The position numbers were made by a program, and so were the translations under genes. A stretch of DNA of 64,000 nucleotides from Ophiostoma sp. CBS 140.51 (lineage: Eukaryota > Ascomycota > Sordariomycetes > Ophiostomatales > Ophiostomataceae): positions 1-64,000 of the forward strand of contig JANSLP010000059.1 in NCBI GenBank assembly GCA_029298735.1. Reading direction: 5' to 3'. The notes beneath the pieces are model-generated. The model did no database searches and was not told the origin of the DNA. It saw nothing but the letters and a program-made list of their open reading frames with translations. Shown piece after piece: positions 39,635-50,564 of this stretch. Position 1 is the stretch's first letter. Each line of letters opens with the position of its first letter.

Positions 39635-40545
39635 TTACTCCTCGGGGATGTCAATCTCGCCGGCATCGATGGCCTCGATGATGTCCTGTGGCGGCTTGCC
39701 GTCGACCTGGCAGCCGACGGAGTAGGCAGTGCCGAGAATCTCCTTGACGGTGCCCTTGAGCTCCTTGGCGAAGGACTTGTAGCGCATTGTCCGGGCAATG
39801 TCGATGATCTCGTCAATGGGAATCGACTTGTTGTGCTTGATGTTCTTCTCCTTCTTGCGGTCCCGTGGGGGCTCCTTCAGCGCGCGGACGATCAGAGACG
39901 AGGCAGTAGGGACGACCGAGACAGCGGCTTGACGGTTCTGGATCGTGAGCTTGACGGTCACGCGCAGACCCTTCTGTAGTGGCTGTTAGTGACTGTGCCT
40001 TGAGTGTGACGCCCATCGTTCTGTGTGTCCATCCATCCCATCCCCTTCAGCCTCGAGTGACGAAAACTCGGACCAAACCACCCCCAATCACTTTGCCCAT
40101 CTCCTCTTCGTTAACGTACCCAGTCACCAGTGGCCTTGGCGATATCTTCGCCGACCTTCTTGGGGGACAGACCCAGAGGACCGATCTTGGGAGCCAGTGC
40201 CGAGGAGGCACCGACCTCACCACCCGTCGCTCTCAGGTGGCTGTGGCAAAAACGTTAGTATTCCATCTCAATCTTCTTTCATCATATCTCTCGTCGCCCA
40301 TTCCATCGCGGGGAATCGTTGGGATGTCGTCGATGGAGGAGGGGAAGCGTTCGCGGCTGGGAGGAGGGAGCGGTTGCATACATGATCTTGATCTCGTTGG
40401 GGTCGACCTTCGGGGCTGCATGAGGCTGTTAGAAAAAAAGAACAACGACGCATAAAAAATTGGTGATGATGTCTCGCTCGATGCGATTGACGGCAGGAGC
40501 TGAATAATGAAAAGACGCAATGGGAGAGGAATGCAACGTACGCAT
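39635..40545 (-). CDS. rpl12: 60S ribosomal protein uL11 (L12)
   Basis: Four coding exons: 40545-40542 (only ATGC), 40415-40382, 40240-40120 and 39973-39635. They total 498 nt and encode 165 residues, the normal eukaryotic length. The start reads MPPKVDPNEIKI and continues with LRATGGEVGA, KIGPLGLSPKKVGEDIAKATGDW and VKLTIQNRQA. The C-terminal half carries LKEPPRDRKK, NIKH and GTAYSVGCQVDG, all hallmarks of RPL12. The protein binds 25S rRNA at the GTPase-associated centre and recruits the P-stalk for elongation-factor function. All junctions are GT..AG with introns of 126, 141 and 146 nt. The first is preceded by CTAAC. The initiator ATG is almost alone in exon 1, so ORF callers that skip introns would miss the N-terminus. 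Confidence 0.96.
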
Positions 40546-41274
40546 TTTGACGGTTTGTTATTCGAAAAAAATGCACTCTGGCAGGTTTGGTGATTGTCGT
40601 GGGAAGGTGAAAAAGAAGAGTCGTTGCGGGATGGTCAACAACGAAAAAGAATGGAGGAGACTGTAAAATCGAAACGGGGGGGTTAGGACAGGGAAAAAAA
40701 ATCCATCCAACGAAAAAGGGCTACTGCCACCACTGAAAAAATCGTATGGGCTTGCGATTTGAGGAAAAAAATGGGGCCATCGCTTTCAAGCGGGCAGGAG
40801 CAAACCCGGCGCAGAGGCCAAGGGAGTAAAAATTGAATTCTGTGCGGTCTTCAGGGCTGAGTGGGGTCCATTAATTTTTTACATGTGGAGGATACAGCCA
40901 ATGGCATGCGAGTATTCATCACGACCACAGAAGCCACATGTGGCGGTGTATTTAATGGTGACATAATACACGCTAGCCAACTGGCTCTACAGACCATGCT
41001 TGAATTCAGATGGAAGCTCACTCTCTGTGAAGTAGCTCCATTAATTCTGTGTCTTTTTGTTGACCACGCAAATGAAGCTATGGCATGCAAGAATAAAGAA
41101 ACCATTTTAGTTTTAAAGGGCTTGAAACATAAACACAACTCGTATGATAAAAAGGAACAACTATCCTCCCGCTCATTTTTTACTTCGACTTCTGCAAAAG
41201 AGATAAAAGAAAAAAAATGAAAACTGAAATGAAAACAACCCCGGCACTCTCTATACAGCCCGACCGTATCATTA
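40546..41274. other. RPL12 upstream / SEC23 downstream intergenic
   Basis: About 730 bp between two genes on the same strand. It must contain the RPL12 promoter and 5' leader (T-rich on the gene strand near 40600-40720) and the SEC23 3' end. An open + frame at 40861-41220 lacks a proper start near its 5' end and any domain, and I do not call it a gene. Confidence 0.6.
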
Positions 41275-43953
41275 TTAATTCGTACCGCTCACAGCCAGCC
41301 TAGAGTGTGTTAGTAAGATGTGTTGATCCATGGGAGTGGGGAGAACAGGGTGCACAGTAAACGTACTTCATCAAATGATCCATAAAGGTCTGCAGCGACA
41401 CGTCGTCGGTGAAGATGGTCTGCGCTGTCTGGGCGCCGACGCCGCCATAGGCACCCGTAGTGTGCGTCGTCGACGGGTTCAGCTTGGACAGCAGAAAACG
41501 GGCCTGCGAGCCACCGGCGTCACAAACAATGAACCGAGGCAGGGGGAAACGGTCCGTAATGAGGTCCTACATGTTGTTAGTGACAGGGAACGACATAAAT
41601 TGATGCAACGGCGACGTAAACTTACCCTTGCGTCTTCCTTTGGCTGCTCCAGTAATGCGGCAAAGTTCTCGTAGCCGTCCTGGCTCTGGTAGCCTGCTTT
41701 CCGCCACTGGGCGACAGTCTCGCCGTGGAAGATAAGGATGTGGAAGAAGGTATCGAGGAGGAGAATGTGGGTGGGTTGGATGGAGGCCGAGTCTAGGAGC
41801 ACGGGTAGGCCGCCATCCTGGTCGAAAGTGTACGAATCCAGGGTGGGCTGGATCATGACTAGCGAGTTGCTGACGTCCTCGTGGTTCAAAACGTGCCGGT
41901 AGAACGCTGTCTCATCGGGCGAGTTGTTGAAGACCTGAAGGAACTGGCTTCGTCGCAGGTGGAACATAAATTGTGGGTAGAGGGTGAAGTTCTTCTCCAG
42001 GCGGAACGACGACGGATCGTCTTTCCGGTAGTCGGCAAAGCGTGAGCACAGACGGATCAGCATGCGATCGACCCAGCGCAGAACATCTGGACCATCGTCA
42101 ACCTCGGCCTTGAAGACAGCAATGCGCGACATGAGCACGGCAGCGGCCTCCTGATCGAAAGAGTGGGCAAGAGTCGGGTCGCCAGCCGGCCCGCTGAGAT
42201 TCCTGGCAATGGTAGTGACGCGCAGGTGGAACTGGCCAGACGAGTGCTGGTAGTAGGTCAGGAACTGCATCATGCCCTTCTGCGGGCCCTGTTGAATCTG
42301 AGACGGGCCACCCTGAGCAATCTCAAAGTATATACCGTAACTGGCGCTGGGGTCGATACCGCACATCTTCCAAGCGCACGTGTTGCCCATACCGATCTCG
42401 GTCTCGCCCACCGACGTCGACTTCTTGTTGAGGGACACACCGTGGCCGATAAGACCCGTGACCTTGAGCTCCTTTGTGGTCAGGACCTCCATGACAGCGT
42501 TAAAGCCCATCAGGAGGTTGTCGTCGCCGTCCTTTTCAAACACGCGCACAAACGACTGCTTGAACATGGCAGACGTGAAGCTGTCCGTCAGAATCATATG
42601 ACCACCCGTCGAGTTGCTCAGGCCCTTCATTTCCAGCAGACCGACCTGGTCCAGACAACCAGCAAAGATGTCGATGATGTGGCCGTTGTGGGCGGTGCGC
42701 TTGGCCAGGTTGTCGTAGAATTTGAGGGCCTTCTTGTAGTTCTTGGCGCTGTCGCGGTCGATATCGTGGTGCGAGCGGATGGGCTCACGCAGCTCAGGGC
42801 CGACAACCATGCCGGGGCCCTCGGTGGCCGGTCCACCGGTGAACACCATGATGCGGGCGCCCGAGTTCTGGAACGAGGACTCGAGCAGGCTGACGGCGAC
42901 GCTGATGGCGACACCGGAGCAGCGCAGGCTACGGCGGTCGTTGGCGACGGGCCAGGGATCCTTCTGGAGCTGCTCGAGGGCCTTGGTGAGCTGGAACTCA
43001 CCCTGTTGGACGGGGAGCAGGAAGCGGGAGGCGGGGCCCATGTTGGGGCGGCCGGGCTGCATGCCGGGGCGCATTACGGGCTGCGCGAGGCCGAGCATTT
43101 CCTGGACCTGCTTCGGGGTGTACTCCTTGCTGCCGCGGAACACGTAGGACTTGGCGCACTCGGCGTAACCAATTTCATGGACTTGGGTCTGGGGTGTGTT
43201 AGAGAAAGGGGAGGACTGTAAGACTGTAGATTGTAAGAGATGTGCTAGGGCAACATACCATCGTGCCGAAGGTAATCAGACCGACAAGGGCATTCTCGGG
43301 CAGCAGGCTCAGGCTCATGACGAGCGACTCCTTGAGGGCAGCCAAGCTGTCCTCCTCCTGGCACATGTCGACAACATAGAGGAAGATTGGCGGGTTCTGG
43401 GCCGGGCGCGATAGCCGGTACTCGATGGTGGTGTTGGACGGGTGCAGCTCGGGCGGGATGGCGTTGGCGGTGATGTCCTTGTAGTGCGGCGGCAGGGGGT
43501 TGCGCGACAGGCAGAAGGGGCAGACCCAAAGACGGGCACGCACGTCGACTTGGCTTCTGGGAGTTAGCACCTCTTCTGCTCTCCAACATTTTATCAATAT
43601 AACTTTTTGCTTGCGATCTTATCTACTCACCAAAAGGGGTTGAGCACGGAGCGACAGGGCTGCTTGCAGGTGACGGGCTCAAACTGCAGCAGCGGCGTAT
43701 CGGGCTTCTCCTTGAGGGGCGTGTAGAGAGCGCCAATTGGGACGACGAGACGCGAGGCTTCCTACACGCGAGAAAAGAGAGTGGTTAGCAAATGGGGACG
43801 TGACGCGAGCGGTATAGGCCGAATCAAAGCCCAAACAGCAGCAGGACCACAGCAACTCACCATGCGCGTGCTGGGGAACACGTTCCAGCTCAGACGGACG
43901 CCATCGCGGTCCTCGACCTCGCTCCACTGCTCCTTCAGAGCTTCGTAGTCCAT
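41275..43953 (-). CDS. sec23: COPII coat subunit Sec23 (Sar1 GTPase-activating protein)
   Basis: Six exons: 43953-43861, 43761-43631, 43553-43259, 43188-41626, 41566-41367 and 41299-41275. They encode 768 residues, the usual Sec23 length. Sec23 with Sec24 forms the inner COPII coat that buds vesicles at ER exit sites and stimulates GTP hydrolysis by Sar1. The zinc-finger Cys pairs are at about C63/C67 and C86/C89. The trunk domain has the DMCQEEDSL and GLITFGTM segments. The beta-sandwich, helical and C-terminal gelsolin-like domains follow, with [12 protein letters not shown] near the end and MKLAVSGTN as the final residues. The last coding exon has only 25 nt. Introns are 99, 77, 70, 59 and 67 nt. 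The second intron ends in a tandem CAG-AAG acceptor where only the AAG keeps the frame. Confidence 0.96.
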
Positions 43954-45057
43954 CTCGGCGAAGGGCGGTGGGAGGTCTTTTGCGGTTCTTTGGCAGGGGG
44001 CTTCGGCCGCGAGGAGCGGGTTGTGTATCGTTTAGCCCGACAGGAAGTATCTGCAGGCAATGGTCGGAAGCAAACGAAGCCGGCAAGAGGCGAGCGGCAC
44101 GCGATGATGTAGATGATGGTGCGGGTTTTGGTTTTGCGTTCGGAATCGCAACCGAAGATCGAGTCGGGGAGGAAGAAGAAAAAGGGAGAAGCAGCTGCAA
44201 TGAGCGAGCAAGCAGTTGAAGTACAGATGGAAGGCAGCAACGGACGACGGACACTGCACCGGGGACAGGTTGCTGGGAAGCAATGGGACAAGTGTCTAGA
44301 TCGGATCGTAGGAGAGGAGGAAAAGGGAGCAGGAGGAGAGCGGCGATGGCGGCGGCGGTGATGGTTGGATGGCGATATTGTGGTGTGGAGCGTGGGTTGG
44401 TTGCTCCTTCCTGGGCGACAGTATTGAGTAGAGGCCAATTTGGTCTTTGGCCTTCCGGGCTGGGCTAGGTTGCCGCAAAAGCTCAGTATCCCCCTAATTC
44501 TTGCCCCTCTTGGTGCAAGCTCTTCAGGGGAGGCGGGGGGTAGTCAACAGTGGCAAGAGCAACTGGCTACGTATTTTTGGGCGGAAAGGACAGGTTCACA
44601 GCAACCGTAGTTGCAGCTGATTGGAGCAGTGGCGCCTGCCTGTGGCTCAAGCAAATTCCAGACGGACAGCAAGGTGAGCTAAAAGTGGAGCATCAAACAA
44701 GCCAGCTGTTATCATTTTAGTGGGAAAGGGAAAGGGAAGGGGTGCAAGTCACATGTTCCGCCCTCCTGTCTTCTCCAACAGAACTCCGCCAATCCCAGAG
44801 CTGGAAGAGGCCCCAGCCCAGCTTACCACCAGAAGGATTTGGCTCCAATGACGGGATGCCAGCCATCGTGCTTACATGTTTATCACTTACACGACGACGT
44901 CCATCAAAATGTGTTGTTTATGAGTTTATTCTTGTTTTTGATTTTTAAATAACCGCTTTTATCACCAGACGATAAGAGAATTATGCCCATTTTTGGTGTA
45001 GATGAAACCAACCAGCATTCTCTGCACCCAAACCCACATAAAACTGCAGCGTGCAGC
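43954..45057. other. SEC23 upstream region
   Basis: 1.1 kb between the SEC23 start and the 3' end of the MGST3-like gene. It holds the SEC23 5' leader and promoter. The DNA next to the start is purine-rich on the + strand (CT-rich on the gene strand). No additional gene is recognised. Confidence 0.6.
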
Positions 45058-45779
45058 TTAGTACAGGGTGCTGATGAAGGTGTAGGCAGTGTAGCCCGAC
45101 AGGACCTTCGCGACGAGATCGAAAAGCGAGTGGACAGCGCCGCTGTTATTATTAGCATGGATTTAGAAAGAAGAAGGGGAAAAGGGCCCGCCAAAAACTC
45201 ACATGTAACGGCCCTTGGGACCGTTCTTGGTGTAGCCACGGGCGTACAGGACACGGGACACGGCCCAGGCGGCGCCGAGGCTGGCGCTCAGAACGGGGAA
45301 CTTGAGGCCGCTGATGAACATGGCACCCAGGAAGGTGGGAAGGTTCTCGACGAAATTGGCATGAGCTCTCTGGGCTGCGAGGAGTTAGTCGAGCTGAGAC
45401 CACACAAGTTTGACAGCCTCGTCTGCCACGGAGACAGCAGTTTGGCTTAACAAGAAACTGAGGAGAGACGTACCGCAGTTGAACTGGAAGGCAGCGTTGT
45501 CCTTCTCGGCAACCTCCTGGCTGGCGTAGCAGTTGGGGTAGGGGATCTTGGCGGCACGGCGGTAGCTGCCGGTCAACAGCGAGTGGTAGGCGTTGACGAA
45601 GAAGATGGCCGTGGCGGCGCCGAAGACGTAGCTGTTTGTGAGGAAAACATGTCAGCCTGGTTCAATGCAGGTCGACACAAAAAATAGGCAAAATTATGTG
45701 CAACACAAGAGTGATTGCAGCAGAGCAGAGAAGGGGCATACCCGTATTCGGCAGGGACCTGGACAGTGAGGAGAGACAT
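45058..45779 (-). CDS. MAPEG-family microsomal glutathione S-transferase 3-like
   Basis: Four exons: 45779-45742, 45631-45474, 45374-45203 and 45142-45058. They encode 150 residues, the usual MGST3 size. MGST3-type enzymes are four-helix ER or outer-mitochondrial membrane trimers with glutathione-dependent transferase and peroxidase activity on lipid hydroperoxides. The sequence has the short N-terminus ending in VPAEYGYVFGAA, then FQFNCAQRAHANFVENLP (the family's Arg-x3-Asn-x2-Glu glutathione-binding motif), and LGAAWAVSRVLYARGY, typical of helix 3. It ends ...TAYTFISTLY. Phases match at each GT..AG junction, with introns of 110, 99 and 60 nt. The substrate is not deducible from sequence. 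Confidence 0.93.
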
Positions 45780-47513
45780 GGTGTAGATGTGAGGGTTTGT
45801 TGGGGAATAAACGGGATGCTTGATGAAAGAGAAGTGAGGTCAGATATGGATCGAAAGTAAACACTGAAGCTTTGAATATGAAGAACAACAAGAACAAGAA
45901 GCAAAAGAGGAGCCTCGGCTTCCAGAGAGGGGGAGGGCCGGCAGCTGTTTAATACTCTGAAAGCCAGACGCGAACGTAGAGGCGACGAAGGGGGGCTCCC
46001 AGGTTTCTTCTTTTCCTCTAGCGGCAGATTTCTCTCAGAGACCCCATGTGCGGAACGAAGAAAAAAGGAAGGTAAAAAGGCCCGCCTGCGAGCCATGATT
46101 GTGGTCCCAGACTCAGACCCTGTCCCCAGATTGAGTGGTCTATTGAGTGGTCCCTGGCCTTCTTGGCCTGGCCTCGCCCTGGCTTGCTCTGGCGTCGTCG
46201 GGGTAGTTACGAATTAGCGAGCCGTCAGTGGCGCGTGGCGCGTGGGACAGGCGTTGTTTCGTTGTCTGCTTTTGTTGGGGCTCTGTTTGGTTATAGTAAG
46301 TAAGTGCGCCGCAGATTCGTACTTTGCAAGTGTGCCTGGATACAGCGCGCGGGCGATCTTGAGCTCCTTCCTTGCCAAAAAGCCCACGGAACAAGGACTG
46401 ACTCGCGCCGCGCTCGCTCCTGCCCCGACCTCCCAAGGCGTACAACAAGGGAGCTTAGTTGTGCCGTGCGGGCAGGTGCGACTTGCAGAAGTCGCCGGCG
46501 CTTGTTCCCCCTGTGAGGCTTCTTATTTGGGCAACGTTGATTACATGAAAACTTTGTCTTTTTTTATCTCTATTTTAGTTGTGGGATAATTGTATTGTTC
46601 ATGACCTTGATGTCCTGTTCTCAACTCGTTTTTTGAAATGATTGTTCACCTCTTTCGAGTATCCCTTTGCTCGATCTGCCATTGCCGTTTTTGCGTGTAT
46701 TTTTGTGCTCTTTTGCAACAGGAGGTTGTATTCGTCCGAGTTTCCGACGGCACGGGTACTTTTTGCTCTTGCCTATTCTGGTTTTGACAACCGGGGGGAC
46801 GTGCTCTGGAATGCCTACTGTGTAGCATGCGCTGAAAACTGGCAACAGCGCCACCAGATCGCTGTTGTCCATGGATTAATTCCACACGATTCCAGAGCGG
46901 ACGAAACGCCGTACGATGGCCCCAGCAAAAACATAATCGAAACGGAAAGATGCCGAAGACCGCTCCACGCTCTTTTCCTCTGCACCTCTTTACCTCTTTG
47001 CGCTTTTTGAGGTTCAGCCGCCCCAGTTTAGATTGGCAATGATTTTTCAGCAAGACTGGAAAAGTCTCCGGGTAGAGAGAGGACAACGTGGGACGGGCAT
47101 ATGAGAGCTATGTGCGACGCGAGAAAAACGCGAGGACGAGCAAATTTATATGGGACGAAAAAGAAACAAAGAAATGGGAAGCAACCAAATGAATCATAAT
47201 GAAACAAAAGGCATAAAAACAGCATCTCGCGATAGTTTAGACAAGGCTGCGACGACAAACTAGATATTGACCAGGCTCCGGCCGTGTTCCACTCGACAAC
47301 GTTAAAACAACAACACCCATTCGCTCCGTCCATAGCCTTCTTCTTGTTTGACGTTGCGGCGGTCGATTGCGTGCTTGCTGGAAGCTTTGCGCCATCGAAG
47401 CGCACATGTCTTGTTCCATACTTTGGTCCGTACTTTGTTCCATGCCTTGTCAGGCTAGATTGCTAGGAAGCATCCTTCCATGCAACAACCACACCCACCA
47501 GATCAGTCGTCAA
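45780..47513. other. intergenic between the MGST3-like gene and Pol X
   Basis: 1.7 kb. The first 200-300 bp upstream of the MGST3-like start are CT-rich on its coding strand and probably hold its promoter. The rest is unassigned, and I see no domain-bearing open frame. Confidence 0.55.
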
Positions 47514-49430
47514 TCATCCCGTGCACCGCTCGTTCGGCGGACGAAACTCCAGTCCCAGCGCGTCAAACACGCGACGTTCGGCCGTCAGCATATCCGGCGC
47601 AGGATCGCCCCCATAAAAGCCCTCCAAGTCCACCATGGATCCGTCCGTCCTGCTGCGCGCACCGCTGCTGTCGAAGCGCAGATTCTTCTCATATTTGCAG
47701 TACCGCCGCAGGTCCCGTTGAAATGTCGTCCCGCTCGACCAGCCAAGCACGGCGCAGCCCACCGTCTTCCACGGCGATATTATGATATCCACCCGACGAC
47801 GTGGGTTGGTATTCTGTTTTCTCTTTTCGTCGTCTGTTTCTTCGTTGCCCTTCTCCTTATTATCCCCATCCTCCTCCATCGGCTCCTGCCAGACAACAAG
47901 CGCTTTGTCCAGTGTGTCGAATCCTGCACCGCCGCCGCTGCTCTGCGAGTCTAGATTGTGGTTCGGCGCATTGCCCTTCCAGCTGACGGCTTCCTGGCCA
48001 CGCTCCGAGTTCGCCGTACTAAGCGTCAACGTGTGCGTGACCAATTCGGCCTGTTCGAGCGACAACACCAGCCTCCTTATCAACAAGTGTGTCGCCGACT
48101 CGTCCGGATGGCTGATGATAATGTCGACATCACCGCTCAGCTCTTTGCCTCGACGATACCCGCCCGCAATCACCATTTGGAACCCATCCTGCAGGTTGTT
48201 GGCGTGCTGCAGCACCCGGTTAGCAATTACCTCGACTTGCACGCGCGTCAGCGGATCCTGCAGCTCATCGTAGTACTTGACGCCAATCTGCTGCACGCGC
48301 GACAGCTCTTTCCAGCCGTACTCAATCACATCGTCAAGGTCCCGCCAGCCCTTGTTGTAGAATGAGCGTGCCGTGGCCTCGGCGACACCCCAGATGTTGT
48401 AGAAGAGCCGCAATGTTGATAGCTTTGCGTCAGAATTGTCGTTGTCGGCCTCCCGCACATGTCCGCCGTTATTCTGGAACTCGCGGAAGAGCTCAGCGAT
48501 CTTGGGCCCGCACCCGGGTAGCCTGCTGACATCGCTGGGTGTTGACAACTCATAAGGGTAGGCTGCGATGGTGGCAATGGCCGTGGAGTATGCACGGATG
48601 CCAATCCTGTCGCCCGTGAGCTGCCTTGCCACGCGGATCGTCTTGAGAGCATCGACAAACTTTTCGTTTGGGCAGTGTAAGGGCGTTGGCCGTTGGCATG
48701 AGTAGGTTGTGTGTAAGAAATCGGGAATCGGTGGTAGTCCCTGCATCTTGTCGTTCTCCGAAGTCGTTTGCCGGATCAGAGACGGCCGTATTGGCGGCAC
48801 TGCGTCAAACTTCTTCCTGTGCGGCGACCGAAACGGGCTGCTGCTATTTGGCGGGGGTCTTTGAGACGACTGGCTGCCGCCTCCTGCAGCATCGGCCTGA
48901 GCCCGTTTCCAGATGCCATCTGCAAATGGAACCTGAGAAGAGAACGTAGGCGACTTGGCCGCCGGCTCTGGTCGAAACCTCCGGCCCTCGTAGATTGTGT
49001 AGTCATCCAAAGGCAGAACTTCGCCACGAGCAACCGAGTCGGTGAACCAAGCGAGCTTGACAACTTTAAGGGAAAGCTCTGGTGGTGCCACGGTCTGGAC
49101 GCCTTCGTCTTCCGACGAGCTCGATATGACAATTGGCGATGGTGACCGGCTGCCGAGCTTCCTCCGTTTTGCAGCAGGTGCCTCTGCAGGTGCCGAAGCT
49201 GTTGCTGACCTGGTCCTCGCTCCAGGCTTCCGTATCTCTATCGTCGAAACACCAAGGCGCCTGAGCTCAAACTGAGCTCTCTCCTTGTTGGACAGCTTGC
49301 CCAAGAAGATGTCGGCTTTGCTTGCGTCTGTCGTCAATGACGGGATCTGCTTCTGAAGCTCTTCTAGCTTATTTTTCGGAAGACGGCCGGGAAGCAAGTA
49401 TATGCTCGGAAATGTGAGACTTTGTGACAT
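47514..49430 (-). CDS. family X DNA polymerase (POL4 / Pol lambda-like)
   Basis: A single 638-codon exon from the ATG at 49430. Family X polymerases fill gaps during non-homologous end joining and base excision repair in the nucleus. Residues 1 to about 150 resemble a divergent BRCT domain (FLGKLSNKERAQFELRR, then KLAWFTDSV). A Ser/Glu-rich segment near residue 100 reads PIVISSSSEDE, a SUMO-interaction-type motif. The 8-kDa helix-hairpin-helix domain contains LPGCGPKIAELF, and the second HhH is in QIGVKYYDEL. The palm has GGYRRGKELSGDVDIII near 425-440, with the two metal-binding Asp of the GDVD motif. The third Asp is in RRVDIIISPW near residue 545. The C-terminal thumb ends ALGLEFRPPNE. An acidic insert lies between palm strands near 520-540. 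Lambda versus mu assignment is not attempted. Confidence 0.92.
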   Translation of the reverse strand: MSQSLTFPSIYLLPGRLPKNKLEELQKQIPSLTTDASKADIFLGKLSNKERAQFELRRLGVSTIEIRKPGARTRSATASAPAEAPAAKRRKLGSRSPSPIVISSSSEDEGVQTVAPPELSLKVVKLAWFTDSVARGEVLPLDDYTIYEGRRFRPEPAAKSPTFSSQVPFADGIWKRAQADAAGGGSQSSQRPPPNSSSPFRSPHRKKFDAVPPIRPSLIRQTTSENDKMQGLPPIPDFLHTTYSCQRPTPLHCPNEKFVDALKTIRVARQLTGDRIGIRAYSTAIATIAAYPYELSTPSDVSRLPGCGPKIAELFREFQNNGGHVREADNDNSDAKLSTLRLFYNIWGVAEATARSFYNKGWRDLDDVIEYGWKELSRVQQIGVKYYDELQDPLTRVQVEVIANRVLQHANNLQDGFQMVIAGGYRRGKELSGDVDIIISHPDESATHLLIRRLVLSLEQAELVTHTLTLSTANSERGQEAVSWKGNAPNHNLDSQSSGGGAGFDTLDKALVVWQEPMEEDGDNKEKGNEETDDEKRKQNTNPRRRVDIIISPWKTVGCAVLGWSSGTTFQRDLRRYCKYEKNLRFDSSGARSRTDGSMVDLEGFYGGDPAPDMLTAERRVFDALGLEFRPPNERCTG

Positions 49431-50564
49431 TGTTGCTTTTTGTGCATCTGTGCACGTCTAGTAAACGCCTCAACGGTATCCCTTGTCTTGAGACCAGCCG
49501 GATGCTATCACCATCGTCATCTTCTGTTGACTTTTACGCCAAAGCAAAAGCGTAATAATAGAGCTAGTAGTAGACGAGAATAGAGACCGGTGAAAGGGAG
49601 CTTGTTCGATCAGCGTAAATTCAGCAACTTCTAGAGCAATCAAGAGGACTGCAAACCGGGTGTGCACTTGCAACGAGACCTGCACCCATCTCAACGTGTC
49701 AGCGTGGCGACAGAAAAGCCGACAGTGACGCAGATGTCGCGGTGCACAAGCGCGTTCCCGATTTAGACTAGCGTGGCATTGACAGAGCCCTTTGTCTCCC
49801 CTCTTCCCCTGAAGCTGTTAAGGTCCAGCGCACCTTCCAGCGGCGAATTCGCCCATGCCAACCAGGCAGATTGAAGCTGGCTATGGGCGATCAGCTGCAT
49901 GACCTGCAGGTGCGTCCCCCAGACACACCAGACCCGCTTCCAACTGGCACATTTCGTTGACGTTGTCGCCGGCAACTACGACTGGCGTTCCTTCTGTTCA
50001 GACGATTTTGAACGTGCGTTTGTGAACGTTTAGAAACGGTCGTGCCTTCCCCGCAGGCGGCTGCCGCCTAAGTTGCACCTGCTTCAAACAGTAGAAACAA
50101 AGGGCAAGGCAGGTGCAATCATGCAAACGTGCATGTTTTTGGGCTCGTAAACAAAAACTGCTTTTTTTTAACAAAGAAATTCCTCATGGAAAGAAGGAAC
50201 CTTCTCAAATGCACCTCACTGTCGCCTCAGCCCTCACTGGTTTAACCGTCGAATGAGAGTCAAGACACCGTGCCTCAGCAGTGCAACCATACGGAAATTT
50301 CACTGTCCCCTCACTCTGTCGTGTGTGCCTCCTTCTCTCTTTTCGGCTAGCCAAATCCGCTCTCCTGCGCCAGGTGGCTCCTCTTTTTGATACCCACTTT
50401 TTTCTGCATAGTATTTTGCCTCCCTTTTTCTCACTCTTCACTCTTTCTCCTCCGAACCTCTAACCTACCTACCTTACCTTTCTGTTGTCATTCTCTCTTC
50501 CATCGCCATCCACGACGCAGGAAGACCAGGACAACTCACACAATCAATTGCACCAACCGCAAAA
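49431..50564. other. divergent promoter region between Pol X and the TRA2-like gene
   Basis: 1.1 kb shared upstream region of two genes transcribed away from each other. The last 250 bp before the TRA2-like ATG are strongly pyrimidine-rich on the + strand (runs such as CTCACTCTTCACTCTTTCTC), a common core-promoter and leader signature in filamentous fungi. No TATA box or coding sequence is evident. Confidence 0.6.

Noticed and set aside
40861..41220. 119-codon + frame between RPL12 and SEC23
   Set aside because: It opens at GTG, its first ATG is internal, it has no recognised domain, and it lies in the RPL12 upstream / SEC23 3' region.
42163..43221. 352-codon + frame antisense to SEC23
   Set aside because: The SEC23 strand carries a clear conserved protein. 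The antisense frame is a shadow with no domain.
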